Shown here piece after piece: positions 1 through 5,185 of a stretch of DNA of 5,185 nt. The notes under the pieces are model-generated. The model did not search any database, was not told where the DNA came from, and saw only the letters and a program-made list of their open reading frames with translations. The stretch's first letter is position 1. The number at the start of each line of letters is the position of its first letter. The translations under genes and the position numbers were made by a program. The stretch comes from Burkholderiales bacterium (GTDB taxonomy: Bacteria; Pseudomonadota; Gammaproteobacteria; Burkholderiales; Burkholderiaceae_C): the NCBI GenBank assembly GCA_005786815.1, contig SYDB01000052.1, forward strand, positions 1 through 5,185, in the 5' to 3' direction.

Positions 1-897
1 AGCAAGAGCGCGCAATTTGCTCACGACTTGCTTGGCACTTCCTACCAAAGCGTTTTCTTTTAGTTCGGTCAACGCACGTTGTTCGCCCACTGAGTAATTG
101 CGTACCGCCTGCTCTGGAGGTAACAAGGGATCGATACGTCCTAGGTTGCGATCCATCTTCCACCGTGCCCGGCTTTCAAACAATCGCCATGCTTCTTCTT
201 CGGTGTCTGCGGCCAAGGCCCAGACACAAACAACCGCTTCAGGTTTGGATCTGGATTGACTCGGACGAAAGTTACTACGATACAAATGCATCGCTTGGTC
301 AGCCCCTTGACCATCGGTAATGAAATAGGCAAATGCATACGGCAGACTCAAATGCGCCGCAAGTTGTGCGCCATAGTCTGAACTCCCAAGCATCCACAGA
401 TCAGGCGCTGTTGGTCCACTGGGATAAGCAAATACGCCATGACCAGGATGTCCAGCTGGAAGCGGTTCACCTGAAACCCACGCTCGCAACTCCATCACTT
501 GCTGGGGAAAGTTGTCACTCGCATAGCGATCTGGGTTGAGCAACTGCGCTGTACGTCCGTCACTTCCTGGAGCGCGACCAACGCCTAAATCAATACGGCC
601 AGGCGCCAATGCATCAAGCACACGAAATTGTTCTGCTACTTTTAAAGGTGCGTAATGCGGAAGCATCACGCCAGCGCTACCCAAACGAATGCTTGAGGTT
701 TGTGCAGCAATCGCTGCCATCAAAACTTCTGGCGCTGTTCCAACAATGCTGGGGTGGCTGTGGTGCTCACTCACCCAAAAACGTTTGTAGCCCCATGCTT
801 CGCACTTGGAAGCAAGCGCGAGAGTTTGGCGGATAGTGGCATCTTGTGGACGCCCAGCGCCTGCAGCAGATTGGTCAAGAACTGAGAGTGTTAGCAC
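1..897 (-). CDS. Luciferase-like flavin-dependent monooxygenase, YhbW/MsnO8 type (C-terminus cut by window edge)
   Basis: Belongs to the LLM class of FMN/F420-dependent oxidoreductases, TIM-barrel enzymes related to the bacterial luciferase alpha chain; this one closely resembles E. coli YhbW, and its substrate is unknown. Translating the minus strand gives 299 residues, open to base 1. Visible marks: N-terminal LSVLDQS (residues 4-10), WVSEHH (41-46), LGSAGVMLPHYAPL (72-85), AEQF (88-91), PGRIDLGVGRAPGSDGRT (99-116) and LWMLGSS (167-173). YhbW-like proteins are about 335 residues, so roughly 35 C-terminal residues are missing. The start is a GTG at 895-897: an in-frame TAA lies four codons upstream, and the first in-frame ATG (residue 60) would remove part of the barrel. 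No clear Shine-Dalgarno precedes it. It lies 132 bases downstream of the acyl-CoA ligase on the same strand; a shared transcript is possible but not shown. Family call is firm, substrate is not. Confidence 0.9.
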   Translation of the reverse strand, partial: MLTLSVLDQSAAGAGRPQDATIRQTLALASKCEAWGYKRFWVSEHHSHPSIVGTAPEVLMAAIAAQTSSIRLGSAGVMLPHYAPLKVAEQFRVLDALAPGRIDLGVGRAPGSDGRTAQLLNPDRYASDNFPQQVMELRAWVSGEPLPAGHPGHGVFAYPSGPTAPDLWMLGSSDYGAQLAAHLSLPYAFAYFITDGQGADQAMHLYRSNFRPSQSRSKPEAVVCVWALAADTEEEAWRLFESRARWKMDRNLGRIDPLLPPEQAVRNYSVGEQRALTELKENALVGSAKQVVSKLRALA

Positions 898-958
898 GGG
901 AGTAGCTTAACTGCATTGCAAATTTCACGCTGTCACGCGGGTAACCATCTGGGTTTTT

Positions 959-976
959 TTGATTGTTGCAAATCAA
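959..976. repeat. Small palindrome in the gap between the ligase and monooxygenase genes
   Basis: The 132-base gap 898-1029 holds TTGATT (959-964) and its exact reverse complement AATCAA (971-976) around a six-base centre. The eight bases TTGCAAAT occur twice, at 916-923 and 966-973, exactly 50 bases apart, and the second copy overlaps the palindrome. It could be an operator or a weak mRNA hairpin in the leader of the monooxygenase gene. It does not look like an intrinsic terminator for the ligase: read on the minus strand the stem is AT-rich and is followed by A residues rather than U. I saw no convincing promoter elsewhere in the gap. Such short palindromes occur by chance in AT-rich DNA. 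Confidence 0.3.
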
Positions 977-1029
977 CTACAGGCGGTTATTTGAAAACCT
1001 ATATTGAATTGGTTTGTTGCTAATAGTTA

Positions 1030-2748
1030 TCAGGCATTGGCTGTAGCCGAATCAGCATTAGAGACAGTCTCTGCCTCTTGCAATGCACGCCACATCACTT
1101 TGCCACTTCCACTTTTGGGGAGCGCATCGAGAAATTGCACATGGGTTGGCGCTTTATAGATCGCCATGTTTTCACGGCACCAATCGATGATGTCTTGCGC
1201 ATTCAATTGGTCTTTGTGCGATGCACGTAATACAACCACAGCTTTCACTGTTTCACCGCGATACGCGTCACGGGTAGAAATAATGCACGCTTCTTGAATG
1301 GCAGGATGCTTGAACATCAAAGCTTCTACTTCAGCGGGCCACACTTTGAAACCTGAGGCGTTGATCATGCGCTTGAGTCGATCGGTGATGAAGAAATACC
1401 CGTCTTCATCGACTCGGCCCAAATCACCCGATCGGAAAAAGCGCTTTCCGTCCATATCAAAAAAGGCCGCCTCAGTTGCATCTGGGCGCTTCCAATATCC
1501 GTTGAAGATTTGCGGACCATGCATCACGATTTCACCTGACTGGCCAGGCGGTACTTCTTCCAAAGTTTCAGGGTCAACCACGCGTGCGTCAACGCTCATA
1601 AACGGAATGCCCAAACACTGCTGCTTAGGGTTGTCTGGCGGGTTATTGTGTGAAGGCGCTGCTGTCTCCGTGAGGCCATATCCTTCTGAGTAACTCAAGC
1701 CATATAAATCGAGTAAGCGTTGTGCAATCGCCTGTGGCATGGCGGCTCCACCGCCACCAATATGCACCAAACTCTTCAAGTTGAACTTATCAAAATTGGG
1801 ACTGCCCAAGAGATCAATCACCATGGTGGGAATATTTGTCCAATGGCTAACTTGCCATTTTGAAATCAAACGCCCTGCTAGCTCACGCTCCCAACGCGGC
1901 ATCAACACCAAAGTTGCGCCCATAAAAATGCCTGCATGCATCACACTTGTCATGCCGGTGATATGAAACATAGGAACCACCAACAACCCGATATTTTCGT
2001 GGGTGCCATTTCCCCAATATGCCGAGGCCATCGCGTTGTGCATGATGCTGCGATGGGGATGCATGCAACCTTTGGGCAAGCCAGTGGTGCCACTGGTGTA
2101 AGGTAATACGGCTAGGTCTTCTAAGCCTACCGTGAGAGGGCCAAGCTCTAAATGGTTGGCTAAGGCATGCGGCCAATCGAGCACCTCACCGCCATGCACT
2201 TGGGGCAAAGCATGTTTTGTAAAAAGCCATTCATGCCAGGCGGCAGGGGGTGCATCGTCGCCTTGCACATCTGCATGAAATGCATCTATGAAATGCGTGA
2301 CCACCATGTGTTTGAGTCCCTGGCCTGCAGGTAATTCATTGCTAGCCTTGGCTAAATCAGCCGCCAAATCTGCCGTGGTGATAGCCACGCCAGCGTCTGG
2401 GTCGGTGATGTAGTGCTTGAGTTCTTCCGCGCGGTTCATTGGATTGACTGGAACCACCACCGCGTTGGCTCGAAGGATTGCGAAATGTGCAATTACCAAC
2501 TGTGGGCAATTTTGCATATTCAAAATAACGCGATCACCTTTTTGTACACCCACACTTTGCAAATAAGCCGCCAATCGCTCTGCTCGGCTGCGTAAATCAG
2601 CATAGGAGAGTCGGGTGCCTAAAAAAATCAGTGCATCTTTGTTTGGAAAACGACGCGCACTGATATCTAAGTTGTCCCATAACGTAGTCTCAGGCAGAGA
2701 GAGTGAATGGGGCAATCTGTGGGGCCAAAAAGAGTAATGCGGTCTCAT
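1030..2748 (-). CDS. Long-chain fatty acid--CoA ligase (AMP-forming acyl-CoA synthetase)
   Basis: A complete 572-residue member of the ANL adenylate-forming superfamily. It would activate a fatty or other carboxylic acid to acyl-AMP and then to acyl-CoA, feeding beta-oxidation or lipid synthesis, in the cytoplasm or at the inner membrane face. Motifs appear in order: P-loop YTSGTTGLPKG (217-227), VPMFHITG (258-265), HIGGGGAAMP (329-338), YGLTET (357-362), SGEIVMHGPQIFNGYW (404-419), SGDLGRVDEDGYFFITDRLK (440-459), INASGFKVWPAEVE (462-475, hinge and C-terminal domain) and PKSGSGK with the catalytic lysine at 550. Length and N-terminus (RPHYSFWPHRLPHS) fit the family, supporting this ATG; the upstream extension reaches an in-frame TAG without another ATG. 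No Shine-Dalgarno is seen, and a small hairpin occupies that position. It follows the response regulator by 63 bases and may be co-transcribed with it. Chain-length preference cannot be read from the sequence; medium-chain or aromatic acids remain possible. Confidence 0.93.
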   Translation of the reverse strand: MRPHYSFWPHRLPHSLSLPETTLWDNLDISARRFPNKDALIFLGTRLSYADLRSRAERLAAYLQSVGVQKGDRVILNMQNCPQLVIAHFAILRANAVVVPVNPMNRAEELKHYITDPDAGVAITTADLAADLAKASNELPAGQGLKHMVVTHFIDAFHADVQGDDAPPAAWHEWLFTKHALPQVHGGEVLDWPHALANHLELGPLTVGLEDLAVLPYTSGTTGLPKGCMHPHRSIMHNAMASAYWGNGTHENIGLLVVPMFHITGMTSVMHAGIFMGATLVLMPRWERELAGRLISKWQVSHWTNIPTMVIDLLGSPNFDKFNLKSLVHIGGGGAAMPQAIAQRLLDLYGLSYSEGYGLTETAAPSHNNPPDNPKQQCLGIPFMSVDARVVDPETLEEVPPGQSGEIVMHGPQIFNGYWKRPDATEAAFFDMDGKRFFRSGDLGRVDEDGYFFITDRLKRMINASGFKVWPAEVEALMFKHPAIQEACIISTRDAYRGETVKAVVVLRASHKDQLNAQDIIDWCRENMAIYKAPTHVQFLDALPKSGSGKVMWRALQEAETVSNADSATANA

Positions 2749-2751
2749 AGA

Positions 2752-2764
2752 CGCTAGATTAGCG
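2752..2764 (-). other. Hairpin directly in front of the ligase start codon
   Basis: On the minus strand CGCTA, a three-base spacer ATC and TAGCG form a perfect five-pair stem that ends three bases before the ATG at 2748. This is where a ribosome binding site would sit, and no Shine-Dalgarno-like purine run is present there. It may modulate initiation or be incidental. The rest of the 63-base gap (2765-2811) shows no convincing promoter or terminator, which is compatible with read-through from the regulator gene. Confidence 0.3.
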
Positions 2765-2811
2765 GGCGGATACGCATTTGCCCATTCGGGAAGCCCCTAT
2801 CGGTGTTTATG

Positions 2812-3456
2812 TCAGGTACTAGCCGCCGCTTTTTCCGCTTGCAGACGTTGGTTGATTTGGCGCACCGAAATAATCGCACCCAAATACCCACGCAACCACT
2901 CTAGATCTATCGGTTTATGCAACAACTGCACGCCTTCGGGCAAGCCACCTTTTGCTTTCACCTGCTCTGGGCGCAGACCCGTCATAGCGACGACGGCCAT
3001 ACTTTTAAAACTACCATGTTCATGCAGGGTTTTAACGAAATCAAAACCGTTGACACGCGGCATCACCAAGTCAGTCAACAACACTTGTGGATGCAGGTTC
3101 GGCATATCCAACATCGCCTCGATGGCAGAGGCATACATCATGACGTCTAGGGGTAAGCCCCAACGGTCAAAATTTGTTTTCAGCATCAAACGGGTGGATT
3201 CATCGTCTTCGACGACGATGATTTTGAGCCGCTCCTCTCCCAACATTAATGCATTGGGGTGGAGGTTGTGGCGGTGTTGGTACTCTTGTATCGATTTCAA
3301 AGAAATGCGACGATGGCCACCATTAGTTCGCCAAGCCCGCAACTCGTTTCTCTCCACCAAGCCTTGCACAGTCCCAATCGAGATCCCCAGCACTTTGGAG
3401 GCATAACTGGTTCCGCAAAAACTTTCATAACCATCTGAGCCCTTGGCAAAATCCAT
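2812..3456 (-). CDS. Response regulator with N-terminal MerR/excisionase-like HTH and C-terminal receiver domain
   Basis: A 214-residue protein of inverted layout compared with classical response regulators. Residues about 16-62 form a MerR/excisionase-like winged HTH: TSYASKVLGIS, then TVQGLVERNELRAWRTNGGHRRIS, where GGHRR (46-50) is the typical wing. Residues about 76-195 form a CheY-like receiver with every key residue: acidic pocket E83-D84-D85, phospho-acceptor D129 in LLTDLVMP, T159 in AMTG, and K181 in LLHKP. A short charged helical tail (RQINQRLQAEKAAA) follows. It probably binds DNA under control of phosphorylation; no histidine kinase gene is in the window. I chose the ATG at 3454-3456 because AAGGGG lies six bases upstream. 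A longer reading from ATG 3483 adds nine residues (MFLFFKGFV) but lacks a ribosome site and would start very near the predicted transcription start. It is divergent from the peptidase gene and heads the minus-strand group. Confidence 0.88.
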   Translation of the reverse strand: MDFAKGSDGYESFCGTSYASKVLGISIGTVQGLVERNELRAWRTNGGHRRISLKSIQEYQHRHNLHPNALMLGEERLKIIVVEDDESTRLMLKTNFDRWGLPLDVMMYASAIEAMLDMPNLHPQVLLTDLVMPRVNGFDFVKTLHEHGSFKSMAVVAMTGLRPEQVKAKGGLPEGVQLLHKPIDLEWLRGYLGAIISVRQINQRLQAEKAAAST

Positions 3457-3462
3457 CACAAA

Positions 3463-3468
3463 CCCCTT
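3463..3468 (-). promoter_or_regulatory. Ribosome binding site that decides the regulator start
   Basis: On the minus strand AAGGGG is followed by six bases (TTTGTG) and then ATG at 3456. It is the only good Shine-Dalgarno match near this gene, and it favours the 214-residue over the 223-residue product. A GTG directly before the ATG (3457-3459) is a possible alternative start, but its spacing is only three bases. Confidence 0.65.
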
Positions 3469-3482
3469 AAAAAACAAAAACA

Positions 3483-3512
3483 TTGAATTAATTAATTATT
3501 ATTAATTTTAAT
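3483..3512 (+). promoter_or_regulatory. Predicted promoter of the P1 peptidase gene
   Basis: A sigma-70-like pair on the plus strand: TTGAAT (3483-3488; four of six to TTGACA), 18 bases, then TTTAAT (3507-3512; five of six to TATAAT). Transcription would begin near 3518-3521, at or a few bases before the start codon. In DNA this rich in A and T, chance matches to a -10 box are common, so this is a prediction only. Confidence 0.4.
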
Positions 3513-3533
3513 TATTAAAAGTGATGAAAGCAA
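3505..3533 (-). promoter_or_regulatory. Predicted promoter of the response regulator gene
   Basis: On the minus strand TTGCTT (3528-3533; only three of six to TTGACA), 17 bases, then TAAAAT (3505-3510; five of six to TATAAT). Initiation near 3498 would give a leader of about 40 bases before ATG 3456, containing the AAGGGG ribosome site. Its -10 box overlaps the predicted -10 of the peptidase promoter, and its -35 box lies inside the first codons of the peptidase gene. The surrounding 3486-3520 is entirely A and T and contains the 12-base palindrome AATTAATTAATT (3486-3497). Confidence 0.4.
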
Positions 3534-4540
3534 TACATAACAATTCTTTAACTTCGCTACAAGGTATCTTGGTTGGCCACTACACAGACGATAGGCGACC
3601 TACAGGATGCACCGTGGTGCTGTGCCCTGATGGGGCAGTTGCAGGCGTAGATGTGCGCGGTGCAGCCCCTGGAACGCGAGATACGGATGCCCTGTCGCCC
3701 TCCAACACAGTGCAAGAAGTACACGGCGTGTTATTGACCGGTGGCAGCGCTTATGGCTTGGATGCGGCTGGCGGCGTCATGCGTTGGCTCGAAGAACGCG
3801 GGCATGGCTTTCCAGTGGGACCGGCGATCGTGCCCATCGTGCCGGCGGCAGTTATTTTTGATTTGTGGGTCGATGATTTTTCAGAGTCACGACATGTGTC
3901 CACACAAAATCCGCGCATTCGCCCTGATGCGCAAGCTGGCTACCTTGCCTGCCAGGCCGCCAACTCAGAGCCCGTGCAACAAGGCAATGTGGGGGCTGGC
4001 GCCGGAGCCACGCTGGGCAAGCTCAATGGCCCAGATTGCGCGATGAAAGGCGGTATTGGAAGCGCCAGCCTGTGTGTCCATGGCGTGACTGTGGCTGCAC
4101 TGGTAGTTTGTAATGCGCTGGGCGATGTGGTTGATCCGCAGACAGGCAAACTTTTAGCCGGAGCCCGCGTATCCGCTGATAGCCGAGACCTTTTAGACAT
4201 TGTTAAAGCCCAACTCAATGGCCACAGTATTTCCAAGCCACAAGCTGGGAGCAACACCACCATAGGCGTGGTTGCTACAGACGCTGCGCTTACAAAACCC
4301 CAAGCGCATCGTCTGGCGCAGGTCGCGCACGATGGCTTGGCGCGTAGCATCCGCCCCGTTCATACGCCCATGGACGGAGACACCTTGTTTACTTTAGGAA
4401 CAGGTACTAGCGGTCAAGCCGCGGACATGATGCTGCTGAGCACCTTGGCCGCAGAGGTCACCGCCATGGCGGTGGTCAATGCGGTGCAGGCTGCCAAAGA
4501 CTTGCGCTTTGGCCAAGGGTGGTGGCCGGCAATGGGCTAA
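3524..4540 (+). CDS. P1 family peptidase (S58, DmpA/NylC-type self-processing N-terminal nucleophile hydrolase)
   Basis: A complete 338-residue member of the peptidase S58 / P1 family, which includes the D-aminopeptidase DmpA and the nylon-oligomer hydrolase NylC. These proteins cut themselves and use the new N-terminal Ser or Thr as nucleophile. Here the expected site is Asn244-Thr245 in GSNTTIGVVATDA (codon break at 4255/4256), predicting chains of 244 and 94 residues. Conserved stretches: TGCTVVLCPDGAVAGVDVRG (27-46), LLTGGSAYGLDAAGG (70-84), GNVGAGAGATLGK (154-166), GGIGSAS (176-182), VCNALGDVVDPQTG (195-208) and DGDTLFTLGTG (284-294). Lys166, Asn197, Asp284 and Asp286 are likely active-site residues. 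No signal peptide or membrane segment is seen, so it should be cytoplasmic. Substrate is unknown: an aminopeptidase or amide hydrolase is likely. The ATG at 3524 directly follows an in-frame GTG at 3521, either of which could be used; no ribosome site is visible. Divergent from the regulator gene. Confidence 0.92.
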   Translation: MKAIHNNSLTSLQGILVGHYTDDRRPTGCTVVLCPDGAVAGVDVRGAAPGTRDTDALSPSNTVQEVHGVLLTGGSAYGLDAAGGVMRWLEERGHGFPVGPAIVPIVPAAVIFDLWVDDFSESRHVSTQNPRIRPDAQAGYLACQAANSEPVQQGNVGAGAGATLGKLNGPDCAMKGGIGSASLCVHGVTVAALVVCNALGDVVDPQTGKLLAGARVSADSRDLLDIVKAQLNGHSISKPQAGSNTTIGVVATDAALTKPQAHRLAQVAHDGLARSIRPVHTPMDGDTLFTLGTGTSGQAADMMLLSTLAAEVTAMAVVNAVQAAKDLRFGQGWWPAMG

Positions 4541-4545
4541 CTGGT

Positions 4546-4573
4546 AAAGCCGAGTTTTGTTAAAACGGTCTTT
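4546..4573. terminator. Hairpin between convergent genes, possible terminator
   Basis: In the 43-base gap between the peptidase stop and the ettA stop, AAAG/CTTT, CC/GG and GTTTT/AAAAC pair in order around a GTT loop, with a two-base GA bulge and a single T bulge. Position between two converging genes suits a two-way terminator. The stem is AT-rich and interrupted, and the trailing T-runs on both strands are only three bases, so it would be weak. Confidence 0.35.
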
Positions 4574-4583
4574 GCAAGCAGCG

Positions 4584-5185
4584 TTATTTGAGAGCTTTAA
4601 ACCGCGTGCGCTTAGGCTTAGCGCCCTCTTCACCCAAACGTTTCTTCTTGTCGGCTTCGTATTCTTGGTAGTTGCCGTCAAAAAACGTCCACTGCGAATC
4701 GCCTTCGCAGGCCAAGATATGTGTGGCAATGCGGTCCAAGAACCAACGGTCATGGCTAATGACCAAGATGCTGCCGGCAAATTCCAAAAGCGCATCTTCC
4801 AAGGCGCGCAAGGTTTCCACGTCTAAGTCGTTGGAGGGTTCGTCCAGCAACAACACGTTGCCGCCAGCTATGAGTGTTTTGGCCAAATGCAAACGGCCGC
4901 GTTCACCGCCAGAGAGGGTACCGACGCGTTTTTGTTGGTCGCCCCCGTTGAAGTTAAAACGTCCGCAATACGCACGGCTAGCCATTTCAAACTTGCCAAC
5001 GGTCAAGATATCGAGGCCGCCCGAGATGTCTTCCCACACGGTTTTGTCGTTGGCCAAATCTTCACGTGACTGTTCTACAAAGGCCATCTGCACAGTCTGT
5101 CCAATCTTGACTTCGCCGCTGTCGGGTTGTTGCTGACCCGCAATCATGCGAAACAGGGTTGACTTGCCGGCACCGTTCGGGCCGA
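4584..5185 (-). CDS. ettA: ABC-F translation factor EttA, C-terminal ATPase domain (N-terminus beyond window)
   Basis: The last 199 residues of the energy-dependent translational throttle protein EttA, a soluble ABC-F ATPase that binds the ribosomal E site and gates entry into elongation according to ATP/ADP level. The visible part is the second nucleotide-binding domain: Walker [10 protein letters not shown] at the window edge (residues 1-9 of the visible part), the EttA-typical [13 protein letters not shown] and [10 protein letters not shown] stretches, signature LSGGERGRL (90-98), Walker [12 protein letters not shown] (111-121) with the catalytic Glu, H-loop [15 protein letters not shown] (143-157), and a basic tail ending KRTRFKALK. 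It aligns nearly without gaps to my recollection of E. coli EttA (about 555 residues), so about 350 N-terminal residues, with the first ATPase domain and arm, lie to the right. DEPSNDLD in place of the commoner DEPTNDLD is a mild variant. It converges on the peptidase gene and is probably regulated separately. Confidence 0.96.
   Translation of the reverse strand, partial: GPNGAGKSTLFRMIAGQQQPDSGEVKIGQTVQMAFVEQSREDLANDKTVWEDISGGLDILTVGKFEMASRAYCGRFNFNGGDQQKRVGTLSGGERGRLHLAKTLIAGGNVLLLDEPSNDLDVETLRALEDALLEFAGSILVISHDRWFLDRIATHILACEGDSQWTFFDGNYQEYEADKKKRLGEEGAKPKRTRFKALK

Noticed and set aside
951..976. Intrinsic terminator made of the T-run and hairpin in the gap after the ligase
   Set aside because: On the plus strand the T-run precedes the stem, and on the minus strand the stem is followed by A residues. 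Neither order fits an intrinsic terminator.
1..2748. A lux-like system from the luciferase-like monooxygenase plus acyl-CoA ligase
   Set aside because: The monooxygenase is of the YhbW/MsnO8 type, not LuxA/LuxB. No aldehyde-generating reductase or LuxE-like gene is present, and the two genes are separated by 132 bases.
2852..3406. Long plus-strand reading frame (184 codons) opposite the response regulator gene
   Set aside because: It is an antisense shadow of a clearly coding frame with two recognisable domains. Its translation shows no family resemblance and it has no convincing start signal.
3940..4350. Minus-strand reading frame opposite the P1 peptidase
   Set aside because: It lies inside the conserved peptidase gene, including the Asn-Thr site, and its Ala/Ser/Pro-rich translation looks like antisense of GC-rich codons.
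4672..5136. Plus-strand reading frames opposite ettA
   Set aside because: The minus strand there encodes all ABC ATPase motifs without interruption; the plus-strand frames are shadows.
1..5185. Mobile element, CRISPR, phage or toxin-antitoxin content
   Set aside because: No transposase, integrase, terminal inverted repeat, repeat-spacer pattern or small paired genes were seen on either strand; the genes look like stable chromosomal ones.

Overview
The window reads as an ordinary chromosomal stretch of a betaproteobacterium, most likely a Comamonadaceae-type Burkholderiales. This is an inference from the style of the EttA, acyl-CoA ligase and YhbW-like proteins and the moderate base composition; no 16S or other taxonomic marker is present. 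There is no sign of a mobile element, CRISPR array, tRNA, rRNA or phage gene. Coding density is high and no gene-free stretch exceeds about 135 bases.

Layout, left to right. (1) 1-897, minus: a luciferase-like flavin-dependent monooxygenase of the YhbW/MsnO8 type, its C-terminus cut by the window edge. (2) 898-1029: a 132-base gap with a small palindrome. (3) 1030-2748, minus: a complete AMP-forming long-chain acyl-CoA ligase with all core motifs. (4) 2812-3456 (or 3483), minus: a response regulator of inverted architecture, with an N-terminal MerR/excisionase-like helix-turn-helix and a C-terminal receiver domain with all phosphorylation residues intact. (5) 3457-3523: a very AT-rich divergent promoter region. 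(6) 3524-4540, plus: a P1 family (S58, DmpA/NylC-type) peptidase or amidase with an intact Asn-Thr self-cleavage site. (7) 4541-4583: a convergent gap with a hairpin. (8) 4584-5185, minus: the C-terminal ATP-binding domain of the ABC-F translation factor EttA, cut by the right edge.

How they may work together: the regulator, ligase and monooxygenase run in the same direction. The regulator and ligase are 63 bases apart and could share a transcript; the monooxygenase follows after a larger gap. The regulator and the peptidase are divergent from overlapping AT-rich promoter elements, a layout often seen when a regulator controls itself and its neighbour. No partner histidine kinase lies in the window. 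EttA is a housekeeping gene facing the peptidase and is probably unrelated.

I found no evidence for a new multi-gene system. The points most worth a second look are the HTH-receiver protein with its divergent promoter, the probably leaderless peptidase mRNA, and the self-processing peptidase whose active-site spacing resembles nylon-oligomer hydrolase.
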